60,555 nucleotides of DNA, from positions 1 through 60,555 of the forward strand of contig CALHLF010000027.1 of NCBI GenBank assembly GCA_938034905.1, in the 5' to 3' direction. This document shows positions 25,863 through 34,537 of this stretch, piece by piece. Position 1 is the stretch's first letter, and each line of letters begins with the position of its first letter. A program made the position numbers and the translations under genes. A model generated the notes under the pieces. The model saw only the letters and a list, made by a program, of their open reading frames with translations. It ran no database searches and was not told where the DNA came from. The DNA comes from an uncultured bacterium (GTDB taxonomy: Bacteria; Dictyoglomota; Dictyoglomia; Dictyoglomales; Dictyoglomaceae).

Positions 25863-28469
25863 ATGAGAGTAAGTCAAAATATAAGAGAAAAGTTCATTAA
25901 GTATTTTGTAGGGAAGGGACACTTGCATCTTCCAAGTTCTTCTTTAGTCCCCAGTGATGATCCCACTTTGCTTTTTACTACTGCAGGAATGGTGCCTTTT
26001 AAACCCTATTTCTTAGGTCAAGGGGTTCCTCCAGCAAAAAGAATAACAACAATCCAAAAATGCTTTAGAACTACAGATATAGAGAAAATTGGAATTACTC
26101 CACGTCATCTCACCTTCTTAGAAATGCTCGGAAATTTCTCCTTAGGGGATTATTTTAAAAAAGAGGCTATAGAATTTGCATATGAGTTTCTTGTTAAAGA
26201 ACTTCACTTACCTTTATCTTCTTTATGGATTTCCATATATGAAGAAGATGATGAAGCCTTTGAGATTTGGAATAAACACATTGGTATACCTAAGGAGAAA
26301 ATAGTGAGATTGGGAAAAGAGGATAATTTTTGGGGACCACCAGGACCTACAGGACCTTGTGGTCCATGTTCTGAAATTTATTATGATTTTGGTCCTAAAA
26401 ATAAACAGGAAGAAGCTTTGAAGCCTGGAGACCCTGGTGATAGATTTATGGAAATATGGAATCTTGTATTTATGACCTACTATATGGATGAACAAGGAAA
26501 AATGACTCCTCTTCCTCAAAAAAATATTGATACAGGTATGGGTTTGGAAAGAATTACTGCTGTGGTGGAGGAAGTAAGTAATGTCTTTGAGACAGATCTT
26601 TTTAAGCCATTAATAGAAGAAACAAGAAGATTGATAAATCAAGAAGATAAAGTAGTAGAAAGAATAATATCTGATCATATAAGGGGAATAACCTTTCTGA
26701 TGGGAGATGGTGTTGTTCCTACCAATGATGGACGAGGTTATGTTTTGAGGAGATTAATTAGGAGAGCTGAAAGAAAAGCTTTTGAGAAGGGAATAAAAGA
26801 GCCTTTCTTGTATAATTTGGTTCCTAAGGTTATTGAAATCATGAAATCTTTCTATCCTGAGCTCGTTTCTAAAAGGGATTTTATAATGAAAATATTAAAA
26901 CGGGAAGAAGAACAATTTTTAAGAACCTTAGAGCAAGGACTTTATCTTTTAGATTCTTTATCAAGAGAAGGAAAAACTGAATTATCAGGAGAATTTGTAT
27001 TTAAACTTTATGATACTTATGGTTTTCCTTTTGAGTTGACTCTTGAAATTGCTCAGGAGAGAGGATGGAAGATAGATTTAGAAGGTTTTAATAGACTAAT
27101 GGAGGAGCAAAAAAGAAGGGCAAGAATTTCACTAGAAGAAAAACTAGAAAGTGTCTGGATAAATCTCTCTGATGAAGAAATATATAGGTTAAGGGAAATT
27201 CCTCCTACTGAGTTTTTAGGATATGAAGTTTTAGAAGCAAAGTCTAAGGTTTTATTTTTCCTGCAGGGAAGACATGAAAAAGTAATTAAGCCCTTTGAGG
27301 AAGTCTATTTTATATTAGATAAAACACCTTTTTATGCAGAAAGTGGAGGACAAGTATCCGATAAAGGAATAATAATTGGAGAAGAAATAGAGATTGTAGT
27401 AGAAGATGTTCAAAAATTAGGAGAAAAATTTTATGCTCATAAAGGAAAAGTAGTGAAAGGAGAATTTAGAGAGGGAATAGAAGTTATAGCAAGGGTTGAT
27501 AAGGATTTAAGAGAAGCTGTTCAGAGACATCATACTGCTACTCATTTATTACATGCTGCTTTAAGAAGAATTTTAGGAAATCATGTTATACAATCGGGAT
27601 CTCTTGTTTCACCTGATTTTTTAAGGTTTGATTTTACTCACTATCAACCTTTGACATCATCAGAGATTGAGGAGATAGAAAGAATAGTAAATAATTACAT
27701 AATTTCTAATCATAGGGTAGAAAAAATATATACTACTTTGGATAAAGCAAGGGATATGGGAGCTTTAGCTTTATTTACTGAAAAATATCAAAAGGATGTG
27801 AGGGTTATTAGAATAGATGATATAAGTATAGAACTTTGTGGTGGAACTCATGTTGACTCTACAGGGGAAATTGGACTGTTCCTAATAACAAAGGAAGAGG
27901 GAATTGGAAGTGGAATAAGAAGAATCTTTGCATTATGTGGTCTAAAAGCATGGGAATATATTAATTCTCAGAGAAAGGTATTAAGCAATATTTATAGAGA
28001 AATGAATGTTAATAATTTGGAGGAATTAGATCAACGATTATCAAAAATATTAACTCTTTTGGAAGAAAAGGATAAAAGGATTAGAGAGCTTGAAAATGTA
28101 ATATTGGAACATGAGGCTAAGAGAATATTAGATAAGGCTATTGTAAGAGATAACATAAATATTTTTATTGAGAAGATAAATGTTCCATCTTTAGAGATGG
28201 TAAGGAAATTAGGAGATTATTTAAAAAGTAGAAAATCTAATAGTTTAATTATTCTTGGTATAGATCAAGAGAATAATACCTCTTTAAATATAATGTTATC
28301 TCCGAGCTTAGTTAAAAAAGGAATACTTGCTAAGGATATTGCAAGATTATTAACTGAGAGATTAAATGGAAAAGGAGGAGGAAAAGATACCTTTGCTCAA
28401 ATAAATATAAATAAGATTGAAGATCTAAAAATTATTAAAGATATATTAATAGAATGGATAAAAATATAA
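25863..28469 (+). CDS. alaS: Alanine--tRNA ligase
   Basis: Charges tRNA-Ala and edits mischarged Ser and Gly. The 868-residue protein has the class II core (FTTAGMVPFKPYF, LEMLGNFSLGDYF, GDGVVPTNDGRGYVLRRLIRR), an editing domain with zinc ligands HHTATHLLHAA and CGGTHVDSTGEIG, and a C-terminal oligomerisation domain with GKGGGKDTFAQ. No SD sequence is visible before ATG 25863. No promoter is evident between the 6S-like RNA and this gene. It overlaps the longest version of ruvX. Confidence 0.96.
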   Translation: MRVSQNIREKFIKYFVGKGHLHLPSSSLVPSDDPTLLFTTAGMVPFKPYFLGQGVPPAKRITTIQKCFRTTDIEKIGITPRHLTFLEMLGNFSLGDYFKKEAIEFAYEFLVKELHLPLSSLWISIYEEDDEAFEIWNKHIGIPKEKIVRLGKEDNFWGPPGPTGPCGPCSEIYYDFGPKNKQEEALKPGDPGDRFMEIWNLVFMTYYMDEQGKMTPLPQKNIDTGMGLERITAVVEEVSNVFETDLFKPLIEETRRLINQEDKVVERIISDHIRGITFLMGDGVVPTNDGRGYVLRRLIRRAERKAFEKGIKEPFLYNLVPKVIEIMKSFYPELVSKRDFIMKILKREEEQFLRTLEQGLYLLDSLSREGKTELSGEFVFKLYDTYGFPFELTLEIAQERGWKIDLEGFNRLMEEQKRRARISLEEKLESVWINLSDEEIYRLREIPPTEFLGYEVLEAKSKVLFFLQGRHEKVIKPFEEVYFILDKTPFYAESGGQVSDKGIIIGEEIEIVVEDVQKLGEKFYAHKGKVVKGEFREGIEVIARVDKDLREAVQRHHTATHLLHAALRRILGNHVIQSGSLVSPDFLRFDFTHYQPLTSSEIEEIERIVNNYIISNHRVEKIYTTLDKARDMGALALFTEKYQKDVRVIRIDDISIELCGGTHVDSTGEIGLFLITKEEGIGSGIRRIFALCGLKAWEYINSQRKVLSNIYREMNVNNLEELDQRLSKILTLLEEKDKRIRELENVILEHEAKRILDKAIVRDNINIFIEKINVPSLEMVRKLGDYLKSRKSNSLIILGIDQENNTSLNIMLSPSLVKKGILAKDIARLLTERLNGKGGGKDTFAQININKIEDLKIIKDILIEWIKI

Positions 28470-28471
28470 TT

Positions 28472-28888
28472 ATGGGAAGATGGCTAGCAATTGATTGGGG
28501 AGAAAAATATATTGGATTGGCTATTTCTGATCCCCTCGGGGTAATTCCCCAGGGATTAGGAGTATTTGCGAATAAGGGAAAAAAGGAATTTTTAGAACTT
28601 ATTGAAAAAATAATAAAGGATTATTCAATTAAAGGATTTGTAATTGGATTACCCATTTCTTTAAAAGGTGAAGAAACACAAAGAAGCACAGAGGTAAAAA
28701 AAATTGGTATAATTTTGGAAAAAATTTTTTCATTACCAGTGTATTTTGTTGATGAAAGATTTTCTACAATTGAAGCAGAAAGAATTTTGATTCAGGGAGA
28801 TGTGAAAAGAGGTAAAAGGAAAATTATTAGAAATCAACAATCTGCTATAATAATTCTTGCTAAGTTTCTCTCACAATTTTCTTCTTGA
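28472..28888 (+). CDS. ruvX: Putative pre-16S rRNA nuclease / RuvX-YqgF family
   Basis: YqgF/RuvX family nuclease with an RNase H fold, implicated in 16S rRNA 5' maturation in E. coli. The ATG at 28472 gives 138 residues beginning MGRWLAIDWGEKYIGLAISDP, the family start; an in-frame ATG at 28454 inside alaS would add six residues, and neither has a clear SD. The motifs GFVIGLPISLKG and YFVDERFSTIEAERIL follow. Its TGA stop forms part of the -35 box of the next promoter. alaS-ruvX pairing is common in Firmicutes. Confidence 0.92.
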   Translation: MGRWLAIDWGEKYIGLAISDPLGVIPQGLGVFANKGKKEFLELIEKIIKDYSIKGFVIGLPISLKGEETQRSTEVKKIGIILEKIFSLPVYFVDERFSTIEAERILIQGDVKRGKRKIIRNQQSAIIILAKFLSQFSS

Positions 28889-28913
28889 CTATGATAGTAA
28901 CAAAAATTATAAT
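28885..28913 (+). promoter_or_regulatory. Promoter for tRNA-Val and probably thrS
   Basis: TTGACT at 28885-28890 and TATAAT at 28908-28913 with a 17-bp spacer, near consensus. The -35 includes the TGA stop of ruvX. Start is expected near 28920, 5 bases before the tRNA. No other promoter is visible before the T-box leader, so thrS is probably read from here. Confidence 0.8.
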
Positions 28914-28924
28914 TTGGTTCAAAA

Positions 28925-28999
28925 GGGCGCGTAGCTCAGTGGGAGAGCACTATCTTGACGCGGTAGGGGTCGGTGGTTCAATCCCACCCGCGCCCACCA
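28925..28999 (+). tRNA. tRNA-Val (anticodon GAC)
   Basis: A complete cloverleaf with 7-bp acceptor stem GGGCGCG/CGCGCCC, D arm GTAGCTCAGTGGGAGAGC, anticodon stem CTATC/GGTAG around loop TTGACGC (anticodon GAC, reads GTC and GTT), T arm GGTGGTTCAATCCCACC, discriminator A and encoded CCA. Position 37 is G. It is followed within a few bases by the thrS T-box leader. Confidence 0.95.
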
Positions 29000-29002
29000 T
29001 AT

Positions 29003-29238
29003 AGGAAAGGCAAAGAAGAGGAGAGTACCCTTACAGAGGCTTCCAGAGAGGAAGGGGAGTGGTGAAATCCTTCTAAGCTTCATAAGGGGAAGACCACCTC
29101 AGAGCTTTTTTACTGAAATCTATTATAAAGAGAGTAGGTAAAAACGGGTAATTCCGTTAAAGATTAAAAGTGGGTGAAGATAACCAATTAAGGTGGAACC
29201 ACGGAGCTCCCGTCCTTTAAGGCGGGAGCTTTATTTTT
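29003..29238 (+). promoter_or_regulatory. T-box riboswitch leader of thrS (threonine specific)
   Basis: The leader has the T-box AAGGTGGAACCACGG at 29190-29204 just before a terminator hairpin. In Stem I, GAGG and CTTCC on the 5' side pair with GGAAG and CCTC on the 3' side, leaving ACCA unpaired; ACC at 29093-29095 is a threonine codon followed by the conserved purine. The TGGA of the T-box would pair with the end UCCA of an uncharged tRNA with discriminator U. In the known mechanism uncharged tRNA-Thr stabilises the antiterminator and permits thrS transcription. The 5' limit is approximate. Confidence 0.93.
29205..29238 (+). terminator. T-box controlled intrinsic terminator before thrS
   Basis: AGCTCCCG at 29205-29212 pairs with CGGGAGCT at 29223-29230, extended by CC/GG, and is followed by TTATTTTT. 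Part of its 5' arm overlaps the antiterminator region, giving the switch. Confidence 0.92.
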
Positions 29239-29256
29239 AAAAGTTAAGGAGAGGAG

Positions 29257-31164
29257 ATGGAATATATGGCATGGACTATGAAGTGGAAAGACAATGTTTG
29301 GAAATGTAAAGGAAGTATTTTATCGGCAATTGAGGAGAAAGGTTTAAATAGTATTGCTTTAGGGGCTAAAATTAACAATAAACTATATGATCTCTCTCAT
29401 ATTCCTGAGGATGATTCTGAGGTGATAATATTAGACTGGGATTCGCCTGAAGGAAGAGAAATATATAGACATACCACTTCTCATATCATGGCAAATGCTG
29501 TAAAAGAGCTATTCCCAGAGATAAAATTAGGAATTGGTCCTGCTATAGAAGATGGGTTTTATTATGATTTCTATAAAAAAGATCCTTTCACTAAAGAAGA
29601 TTTAGAAAAAATTGAAAAAAAGATGCAAGAAATAATAGAAAGAGATTTACCCTTGGAAAGATTTGAATTGTCAAAGGATGAGGCAAGAAAACTTTTGCAA
29701 AGTTTAGATGAGGACTTTAAACTTGAACTCTTAGAGGAGATTCCTGAAGATGAGCCGATAACTTTTTATAAGCAGGGAAATTTTATAGATTTATGTAGAG
29801 GTCCCCATCTTCCATCTACAGGAAGGGTGAAATATTTTAAACTTCTTAGTACTTCGGCGGCATATTGGAGGGGGAATGAGAAAAATCCAATGTTTCAAAG
29901 AATATATGGAACCTCATTTCTAACTAAGGAGGATCTTGAAGAATATTTAAAAATAAGGGAGGAAGTAATAAAAAGAGATCATAGAAGATTAGGAAAGGAG
30001 CTAAACTTGTTTTTTATTTTTGAAGACGCTGGTCCAGGTTTAATATTTTATCCCCCAAAGGGAGCAATTGTAAGATATATTATTGAAGAATTCGAGAGGA
30101 AGGAACATATGAAGAGGGGGTATCTTCCAGTCATTACCCCACATATTATGAAAATAGATCTTTGGGAAAAATCTGGACATTGGGATAATTTTAGAGAGAA
30201 TATGTTCTTTTTAGAAATAGAAGAGCAAAAATATGCGATAAAGCCTATGAATTGTCCTGGACATATACTTATATATAAATCCTTTATTCACAGTTATAGG
30301 GATCTACCCTTGAGATTTTTTGAAATGGGAACAGTCTATAGATATGAAAGGTCTGGAGTTCTTTACGGACTTCAAAGGGTAAGAGGATTTACTCAGGATG
30401 ATGCTCACATCTTTTGTACCCCTGAACAGTTGGAAGATGAGATAAAAGAAATTTTGAATTTTGCTTTCTTTATGCTTAATTCCTTTGGTTTAAAGGATTT
30501 TGAGATAACCCTATCAACTCGACCGGAAAAATATATTGGGAGCGATGAAATTTGGGAGAAGGCAACAAATTCCCTAAGGAATGCTTTAGATTCATTAGGG
30601 GTGGAATATAAAATTGCAGAAGGAGAAGGAGCTTTTTATGGTCCTAAAATAGATATTGGATTAAAGAGCCTATATGGAAAATCCTGGCAGGGCCCCACAA
30701 TTCAAGTGGATTTTAATCTTCCTGAAAGGTTTGATTTGACTTATGATGCTCCTGATGGAACAAGAAGAAGACCTGTTATGATTCATAGAACTCTTTTAGG
30801 TTCTTTGGAAAGATTTATGGGGGTATTAATAGAACATTATGCTGGAAGGTTTCCTCTTTGGCTTTCTCCTACTCAAATTATTATTTTACCTATTGCAGAT
30901 AGACATAAAAGTTATGCTTTAGAGATAGCAAATATATTTAGAGGAGAAAACTTCAGGGTTGATGTAGATTTAGATCAAGCAAGTTTAAATTATAAGATAA
31001 AGAAGGCTATTTCTCAAAAAATTCCTTATTTATTTATTGCTGGAGATAGAGAGATGAAGGAGAGGAAGATAAGTGTTAGAAAACATGATAGAGATTTAGG
31101 AGTATTTTCTGTAGAAGAAATATTAAAAGCACTCAAGGAAGAGGTGGAGAAACGCTTAGCATGA
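29257..31164 (+). CDS. thrS: Threonine--tRNA ligase
   Basis: Charges tRNA-Thr. The 635-residue protein has a short TGS-like start, an editing domain with HTTSHIMANAV and DLCRGPHLPSTG, the class II core with zinc ligand Cys in MKPMNCPGH, motif 2 FFEMGTVYRYERSG, and an anticodon-binding C-terminus. AAGGAGAGG lies before ATG 29257. A T-box leader responding to uncharged tRNA-Thr controls it. It overlaps the prepilin peptidase by 4 bp, so the pilus genes could be transcribed with thrS. Confidence 0.96.
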   Translation: MEYMAWTMKWKDNVWKCKGSILSAIEEKGLNSIALGAKINNKLYDLSHIPEDDSEVIILDWDSPEGREIYRHTTSHIMANAVKELFPEIKLGIGPAIEDGFYYDFYKKDPFTKEDLEKIEKKMQEIIERDLPLERFELSKDEARKLLQSLDEDFKLELLEEIPEDEPITFYKQGNFIDLCRGPHLPSTGRVKYFKLLSTSAAYWRGNEKNPMFQRIYGTSFLTKEDLEEYLKIREEVIKRDHRRLGKELNLFFIFEDAGPGLIFYPPKGAIVRYIIEEFERKEHMKRGYLPVITPHIMKIDLWEKSGHWDNFRENMFFLEIEEQKYAIKPMNCPGHILIYKSFIHSYRDLPLRFFEMGTVYRYERSGVLYGLQRVRGFTQDDAHIFCTPEQLEDEIKEILNFAFFMLNSFGLKDFEITLSTRPEKYIGSDEIWEKATNSLRNALDSLGVEYKIAEGEGAFYGPKIDIGLKSLYGKSWQGPTIQVDFNLPERFDLTYDAPDGTRRRPVMIHRTLLGSLERFMGVLIEHYAGRFPLWLSPTQIIILPIADRHKSYALEIANIFRGENFRVDVDLDQASLNYKIKKAISQKIPYLFIAGDREMKERKISVRKHDRDLGVFSVEEILKALKEEVEKRLA

Positions 31165-31925
31165 TCAAGGTTATATTAACCATATGGATGTTTTTCTTAG
31201 GAGCAAGCATAGGAAGTTTCTTAAATGTAGTAATATATAGATTACCTAAGGGGGAGTCTATAATTACTCCCCCTTCTCATTGCCCTAAATGTAATCATAG
31301 ATTAGTTCTATGGGATTTAATTCCAGTTTTTAGTTATGTTTTTTTAAGGGGAAGATGTAGGTATTGTGGAGAAAGAATTTCTATAAGATATCTATTAGTG
31401 GAAACTTTTTTGGGTTTGTGTTTTTCAATTTTATTTTTAAATTTTGATTTTACCTTCTTTACTTTAAAATCCCTAATATTCATTTCCTTTTTACTACCTA
31501 TTTTTTTTATAGATTTAGAACATATGTTAATACCTGATATTCTCTCTATTCCTGGTGCTCTATCAGGAATTATATTATCCCTTTTTGAAGGTAGATTAAT
31601 AGAAAGCCTAAAAGGGGGTATAGTTGTTGGGATAATACTTTTATTAATCTATTTTTTAGCGCTGATTTTTTATAAACAGGAAGGCATGGGACAAGGTGAT
31701 ATTAAATTGGGGTTTTTATTAGGAAGTTTTTTAGGGATTAAAATGGGTATTTTGGCCTTATTCTTAGGATTTATTTTAGGAGGATTAGTTTCAATAGTCC
31801 TTGTTATTCTAAAAACTAAAAGATTAAAGGAATATATTCCCTTTGGTCCTTTTCTTATAATCTCGGGAATTTTTAGCTATTTTTGGGGTGAAGAATTAAT
31901 TAGATTTTATTTTACTTTATTTTAA
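31161..31925 (+). CDS. pilD: Prepilin peptidase / N-methyltransferase
   Basis: Inner-membrane aspartyl protease that cleaves type IV prepilin leaders and methylates the new N-terminus. The 254-residue protein has the methylase cysteine motif (CPKC near residue 41, CRYC near residue 66) and two catalytic Asp motifs, FIDLEHMLIPD and GQGDIKLGF. Several hydrophobic helices are visible. It overlaps thrS by 4 bp and precedes four pilin-like genes by 3 bp, which supports its role. Confidence 0.95.
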   Translation: MIKVILTIWMFFLGASIGSFLNVVIYRLPKGESIITPPSHCPKCNHRLVLWDLIPVFSYVFLRGRCRYCGERISIRYLLVETFLGLCFSILFLNFDFTFFTLKSLIFISFLLPIFFIDLEHMLIPDILSIPGALSGIILSLFEGRLIESLKGGIVVGIILLLIYFLALIFYKQEGMGQGDIKLGFLLGSFLGIKMGILALFLGFILGGLVSIVLVILKTKRLKEYIPFGPFLIISGIFSYFWGEELIRFYFTLF

Positions 31926-31928
31926 TTT

Positions 31929-32408
31929 ATGAATTATAGAAACCTTGGTTTTACACTTTTAGAATTGTTAATTGCTTTCTCAATTTTTTCAATCATTGTT
32001 ATTGTTTTGAGTTATAATTTTATAAATTTTTTTGAGAGGTTAAGTTTAGAAGAAGCAACAGTTTATTTATTTACAACATTAAAACTTTTTCAAGAAAGTG
32101 CCTGTTCCCAGAAGGATTATTATGATCTTTTCGAATTTTATCCAACTATTGAATTATGTATTTGGAAAGTATATAATCCAAGTAGTAATAGCTATAAGAA
32201 TTATCGTATAATTGATTTAAAAAAATATAAAGTTGATCTAATATCTGCTAATTTTGGGACCTTAAATTCCTTACACTTTACTAATTTAGGAATACCTTCT
32301 TCGGGAGGTACAATAATTTTAGGAAAAGGAAGTTTAAGAAAATATATAATTATCACACCGGCAACAGGGAGGATAAGGATAAGTGATTCTCCACCAGAAA
32401 GTTGGTAA
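31929..32408 (+). CDS. Minor pilin-like protein, GspH/FimT type
   Basis: A 159-residue protein with a type IV prepilin leader: cleavage expected after Gly7 in NYRNLG, giving FTLLELLIAFSIFSI with Glu5. Its position first in an H-I-J-K-like series and its length suggest a GspH/FimT/FimU-like minor pilin. Two Cys are in the globular part (residues 58 and 75). The downstream pilin overlaps it by 26 bp. Confidence 0.82.
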   Translation: MNYRNLGFTLLELLIAFSIFSIIVIVLSYNFINFFERLSLEEATVYLFTTLKLFQESACSQKDYYDLFEFYPTIELCIWKVYNPSSNSYKNYRIIDLKKYKVDLISANFGTLNSLHFTNLGIPSSGGTIILGKGSLRKYIIITPATGRIRISDSPPESW

Positions 32409-32772
32409 TGAGGGTTTTAATTTAATAGAAGTGTTAATTGTAGGTTTAATAATTTCTATTGCAATGTTTGCTGTATTCCAGATGTATTCCTATGGACTAT
32501 TTCAATATCCTAAAATAAGCAATCTTGTTCAAGCTAATCATCTTTTAGTTAGAGAGGCGGAAAATATAAATTCACAAAAATTTAATCAATTAGAAAATTT
32601 TCTTTCTAATAACTATCCTAAGGTGATCAATATTGGAGATTTAAGTTTTAGTCTATCCTATACTTTAAATACTCCCTATTCATGGTGTAAGGTAATTACC
32701 CTTATTGTATCCTGGAAAGATGGAACTTATACTAGAAGTTTGTCATTAGAAATACTGAGGTCCATACCATGA
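32383..32772 (+). CDS. Minor pilin-like protein, GspI/PilV type
   Basis: A 129-residue prepilin-like protein, starting at GTG 32383 within the previous gene because no later start exists before the leader. Cleavage after the Gly in KVGNEG would give FNLIEVLIVGLIISIAMF with Glu5. Small size and position suggest the GspI/PilV slot. It overlaps the next gene by 4 bp. Confidence 0.8.
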   Translation: MILHQKVGNEGFNLIEVLIVGLIISIAMFAVFQMYSYGLFQYPKISNLVQANHLLVREAENINSQKFNQLENFLSNNYPKVINIGDLSFSLSYTLNTPYSWCKVITLIVSWKDGTYTRSLSLEILRSIP

Positions 32773-33326
32773 TGAAGAAGGGATTTACATTAACGGAACT
32801 TTTGATTAGTATTGCAGTATCTTTTATAGTAATTACTGCTATTGTCAACTTTCTTATTATAGGTTCTCAAAGTTATCAAAAAATAAATCAAAAAATAGAT
32901 TTACAAAGGAATGCAAGATTAGTATCCGATAGACTGATTAGAGAAGTAAAAAGGGCTTATTCTATTGATCCCTCCTCCGATGGTAATAATCTTATATTTA
33001 ACTACTATATATATACTCTTCAATCTAATATTGTTTCTTCCTCTTTATCTACTATTAGATATTATGTAAATACTTCTGGTATCTTAAAAAGACAGGTAAA
33101 ACAGGGGTTTTTATGGGTTGGAGATAATCCTTTAACAGAAGATAATATAAAGGTTTTAACACCTGTTTTTTACTATTTAGATAAATCCTTTAATCCTACC
33201 CCTCCAAACTTGGCTAAAATAATTCTTGTGAATCTTAAATTGGATGCTAATAAAGATAATCAGGCAGATTATACATTATCTTTTTCCATTTATTTACCTC
33301 TTAAAGAAAATTATTTCTTGAGGTAA
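32769..33326 (+). CDS. Minor pilin-like protein, GspJ/PilW type
   Basis: A 185-residue prepilin-like protein. The leader MMKKG is followed by FTLTELLISIAVSFIVI with Glu5. The region QRNARLVSDRLIREVKRA after the helix is characteristic of the PilW/GspJ group. It overlaps the previous gene by 4 bp. Confidence 0.83.
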   Translation: MMKKGFTLTELLISIAVSFIVITAIVNFLIIGSQSYQKINQKIDLQRNARLVSDRLIREVKRAYSIDPSSDGNNLIFNYYIYTLQSNIVSSSLSTIRYYVNTSGILKRQVKQGFLWVGDNPLTEDNIKVLTPVFYYLDKSFNPTPPNLAKIILVNLKLDANKDNQADYTLSFSIYLPLKENYFLR

Positions 33327-33346
33327 AATATAAATGAGGTGGTAAA

Positions 33347-34531
33347 ATGAAAGAAAAGGGACAATTAATCTTGGTTATTTCCATAGTTCTTTTCTTATTT
33401 ATTCTTGGAGGAATAATTTTATCTTTAATTCCTCCTGAGAATTTAATGGCGAGAAGACAAATAGAGAGTAATCAGGCTTTTTATCTTAGTCAAGCTGGAT
33501 TAGAAAATGCAATTTATCTAATCAATAATGATAGAAATTTAAAAGATTTAGTGATCTCATCCAATAAAGGATCCTATGGCTTAAATGTCAATTATACTAT
33601 TACTCAAACATCAGGAACAAAATTAACAGGGTCTTTTATTTTTCCTATTCAATTAGGAGAATACGTGGTATCTGCTAATTATACAAATGCCTTGATTAAC
33701 GAAGGTGGATTATTGGCTCAGGGTGATTTCTTTGTAATAAAAAGTACAGGTTATATTCCATCAGTTTCAAATTATACTGCAAAAAGAAATATTGAAATAT
33801 TTGGGAGAGTAGATCAAATTTCATTAGATCCCTTTAAATATGCAGTTTTTGCTGGAACTAGTGTGAGCATTAAAGGAAATGCTGTTATTCGTGGTGAATC
33901 CTTAGAGGAAGGAGGATTTGATACTGCTATATATTCTCGGGGAGATGTTAGATTAATAGGTAATGCCTTTGATGTTAATGGAACAAATTCACCTATTCCA
34001 GGGGTTGATTATATAGCCAATGATACTTCATTACAGCTACCTCAATTAAATATGGCCTATTTAAGGGCTATCTCTATAATGCAAGGATTATATAGAAGTG
34101 GAAGAAATGTTGATTTAAAACAAATTGTGGATATAGCTCAGAGTAATCCTTCATGGTATAATTCTGCAACTAAAACTTATAATACCTGGTCCTTAGTTAT
34201 TTTCATAGATGGCTCTGCCAAAATGGATGGAAATGTTGAATTTCAAGGAATTGTTGTTGTCAATGGAGATTTAAGAATTAGTGGAAGGGGAAATAAGGTG
34301 AGAGGTATTGTTTTTGCTTCAAATATGGATACTGTCCCTAAAGATTTAAGTATATACGGAGATCCTGTTATTGATGGTTGTTCCCTTGGAGAGATTGTGG
34401 ATATAGGAGGTAATAGTACTGTAAGACATAATAAAGACTTTTTAAATAACGTATTTATTACCCATGGGATAGAAAATATAGTTCAGAAGACAAGGGGAAA
34501 GCTAAGAGCTCTTTCTTGGAGGGAGTATTAA
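33347..34531 (+). CDS. Large minor pilin-like protein, PilX/GspK-like
   Basis: A 394-residue protein with an N-terminal hydrophobic helix after MKEKG: QLILVISIVLFLFILGG. It lacks Glu5, as expected of GspK/PilX tip subunits. The segment ARRQIESNQAFYLSQAGLENAI is the PilX-type N-terminal motif. The C-terminal part (GNVEFQGIVVVNGDLRISG) looks like repetitive beta structure. It follows the three smaller pilin-like genes, filling the K position of the tip complex. Confidence 0.78.
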   Translation: MKEKGQLILVISIVLFLFILGGIILSLIPPENLMARRQIESNQAFYLSQAGLENAIYLINNDRNLKDLVISSNKGSYGLNVNYTITQTSGTKLTGSFIFPIQLGEYVVSANYTNALINEGGLLAQGDFFVIKSTGYIPSVSNYTAKRNIEIFGRVDQISLDPFKYAVFAGTSVSIKGNAVIRGESLEEGGFDTAIYSRGDVRLIGNAFDVNGTNSPIPGVDYIANDTSLQLPQLNMAYLRAISIMQGLYRSGRNVDLKQIVDIAQSNPSWYNSATKTYNTWSLVIFIDGSAKMDGNVEFQGIVVVNGDLRISGRGNKVRGIVFASNMDTVPKDLSIYGDPVIDGCSLGEIVDIGGNSTVRHNKDFLNNVFITHGIENIVQKTRGKLRALSWREY

Positions 34532-34537
34532 TTAAAT

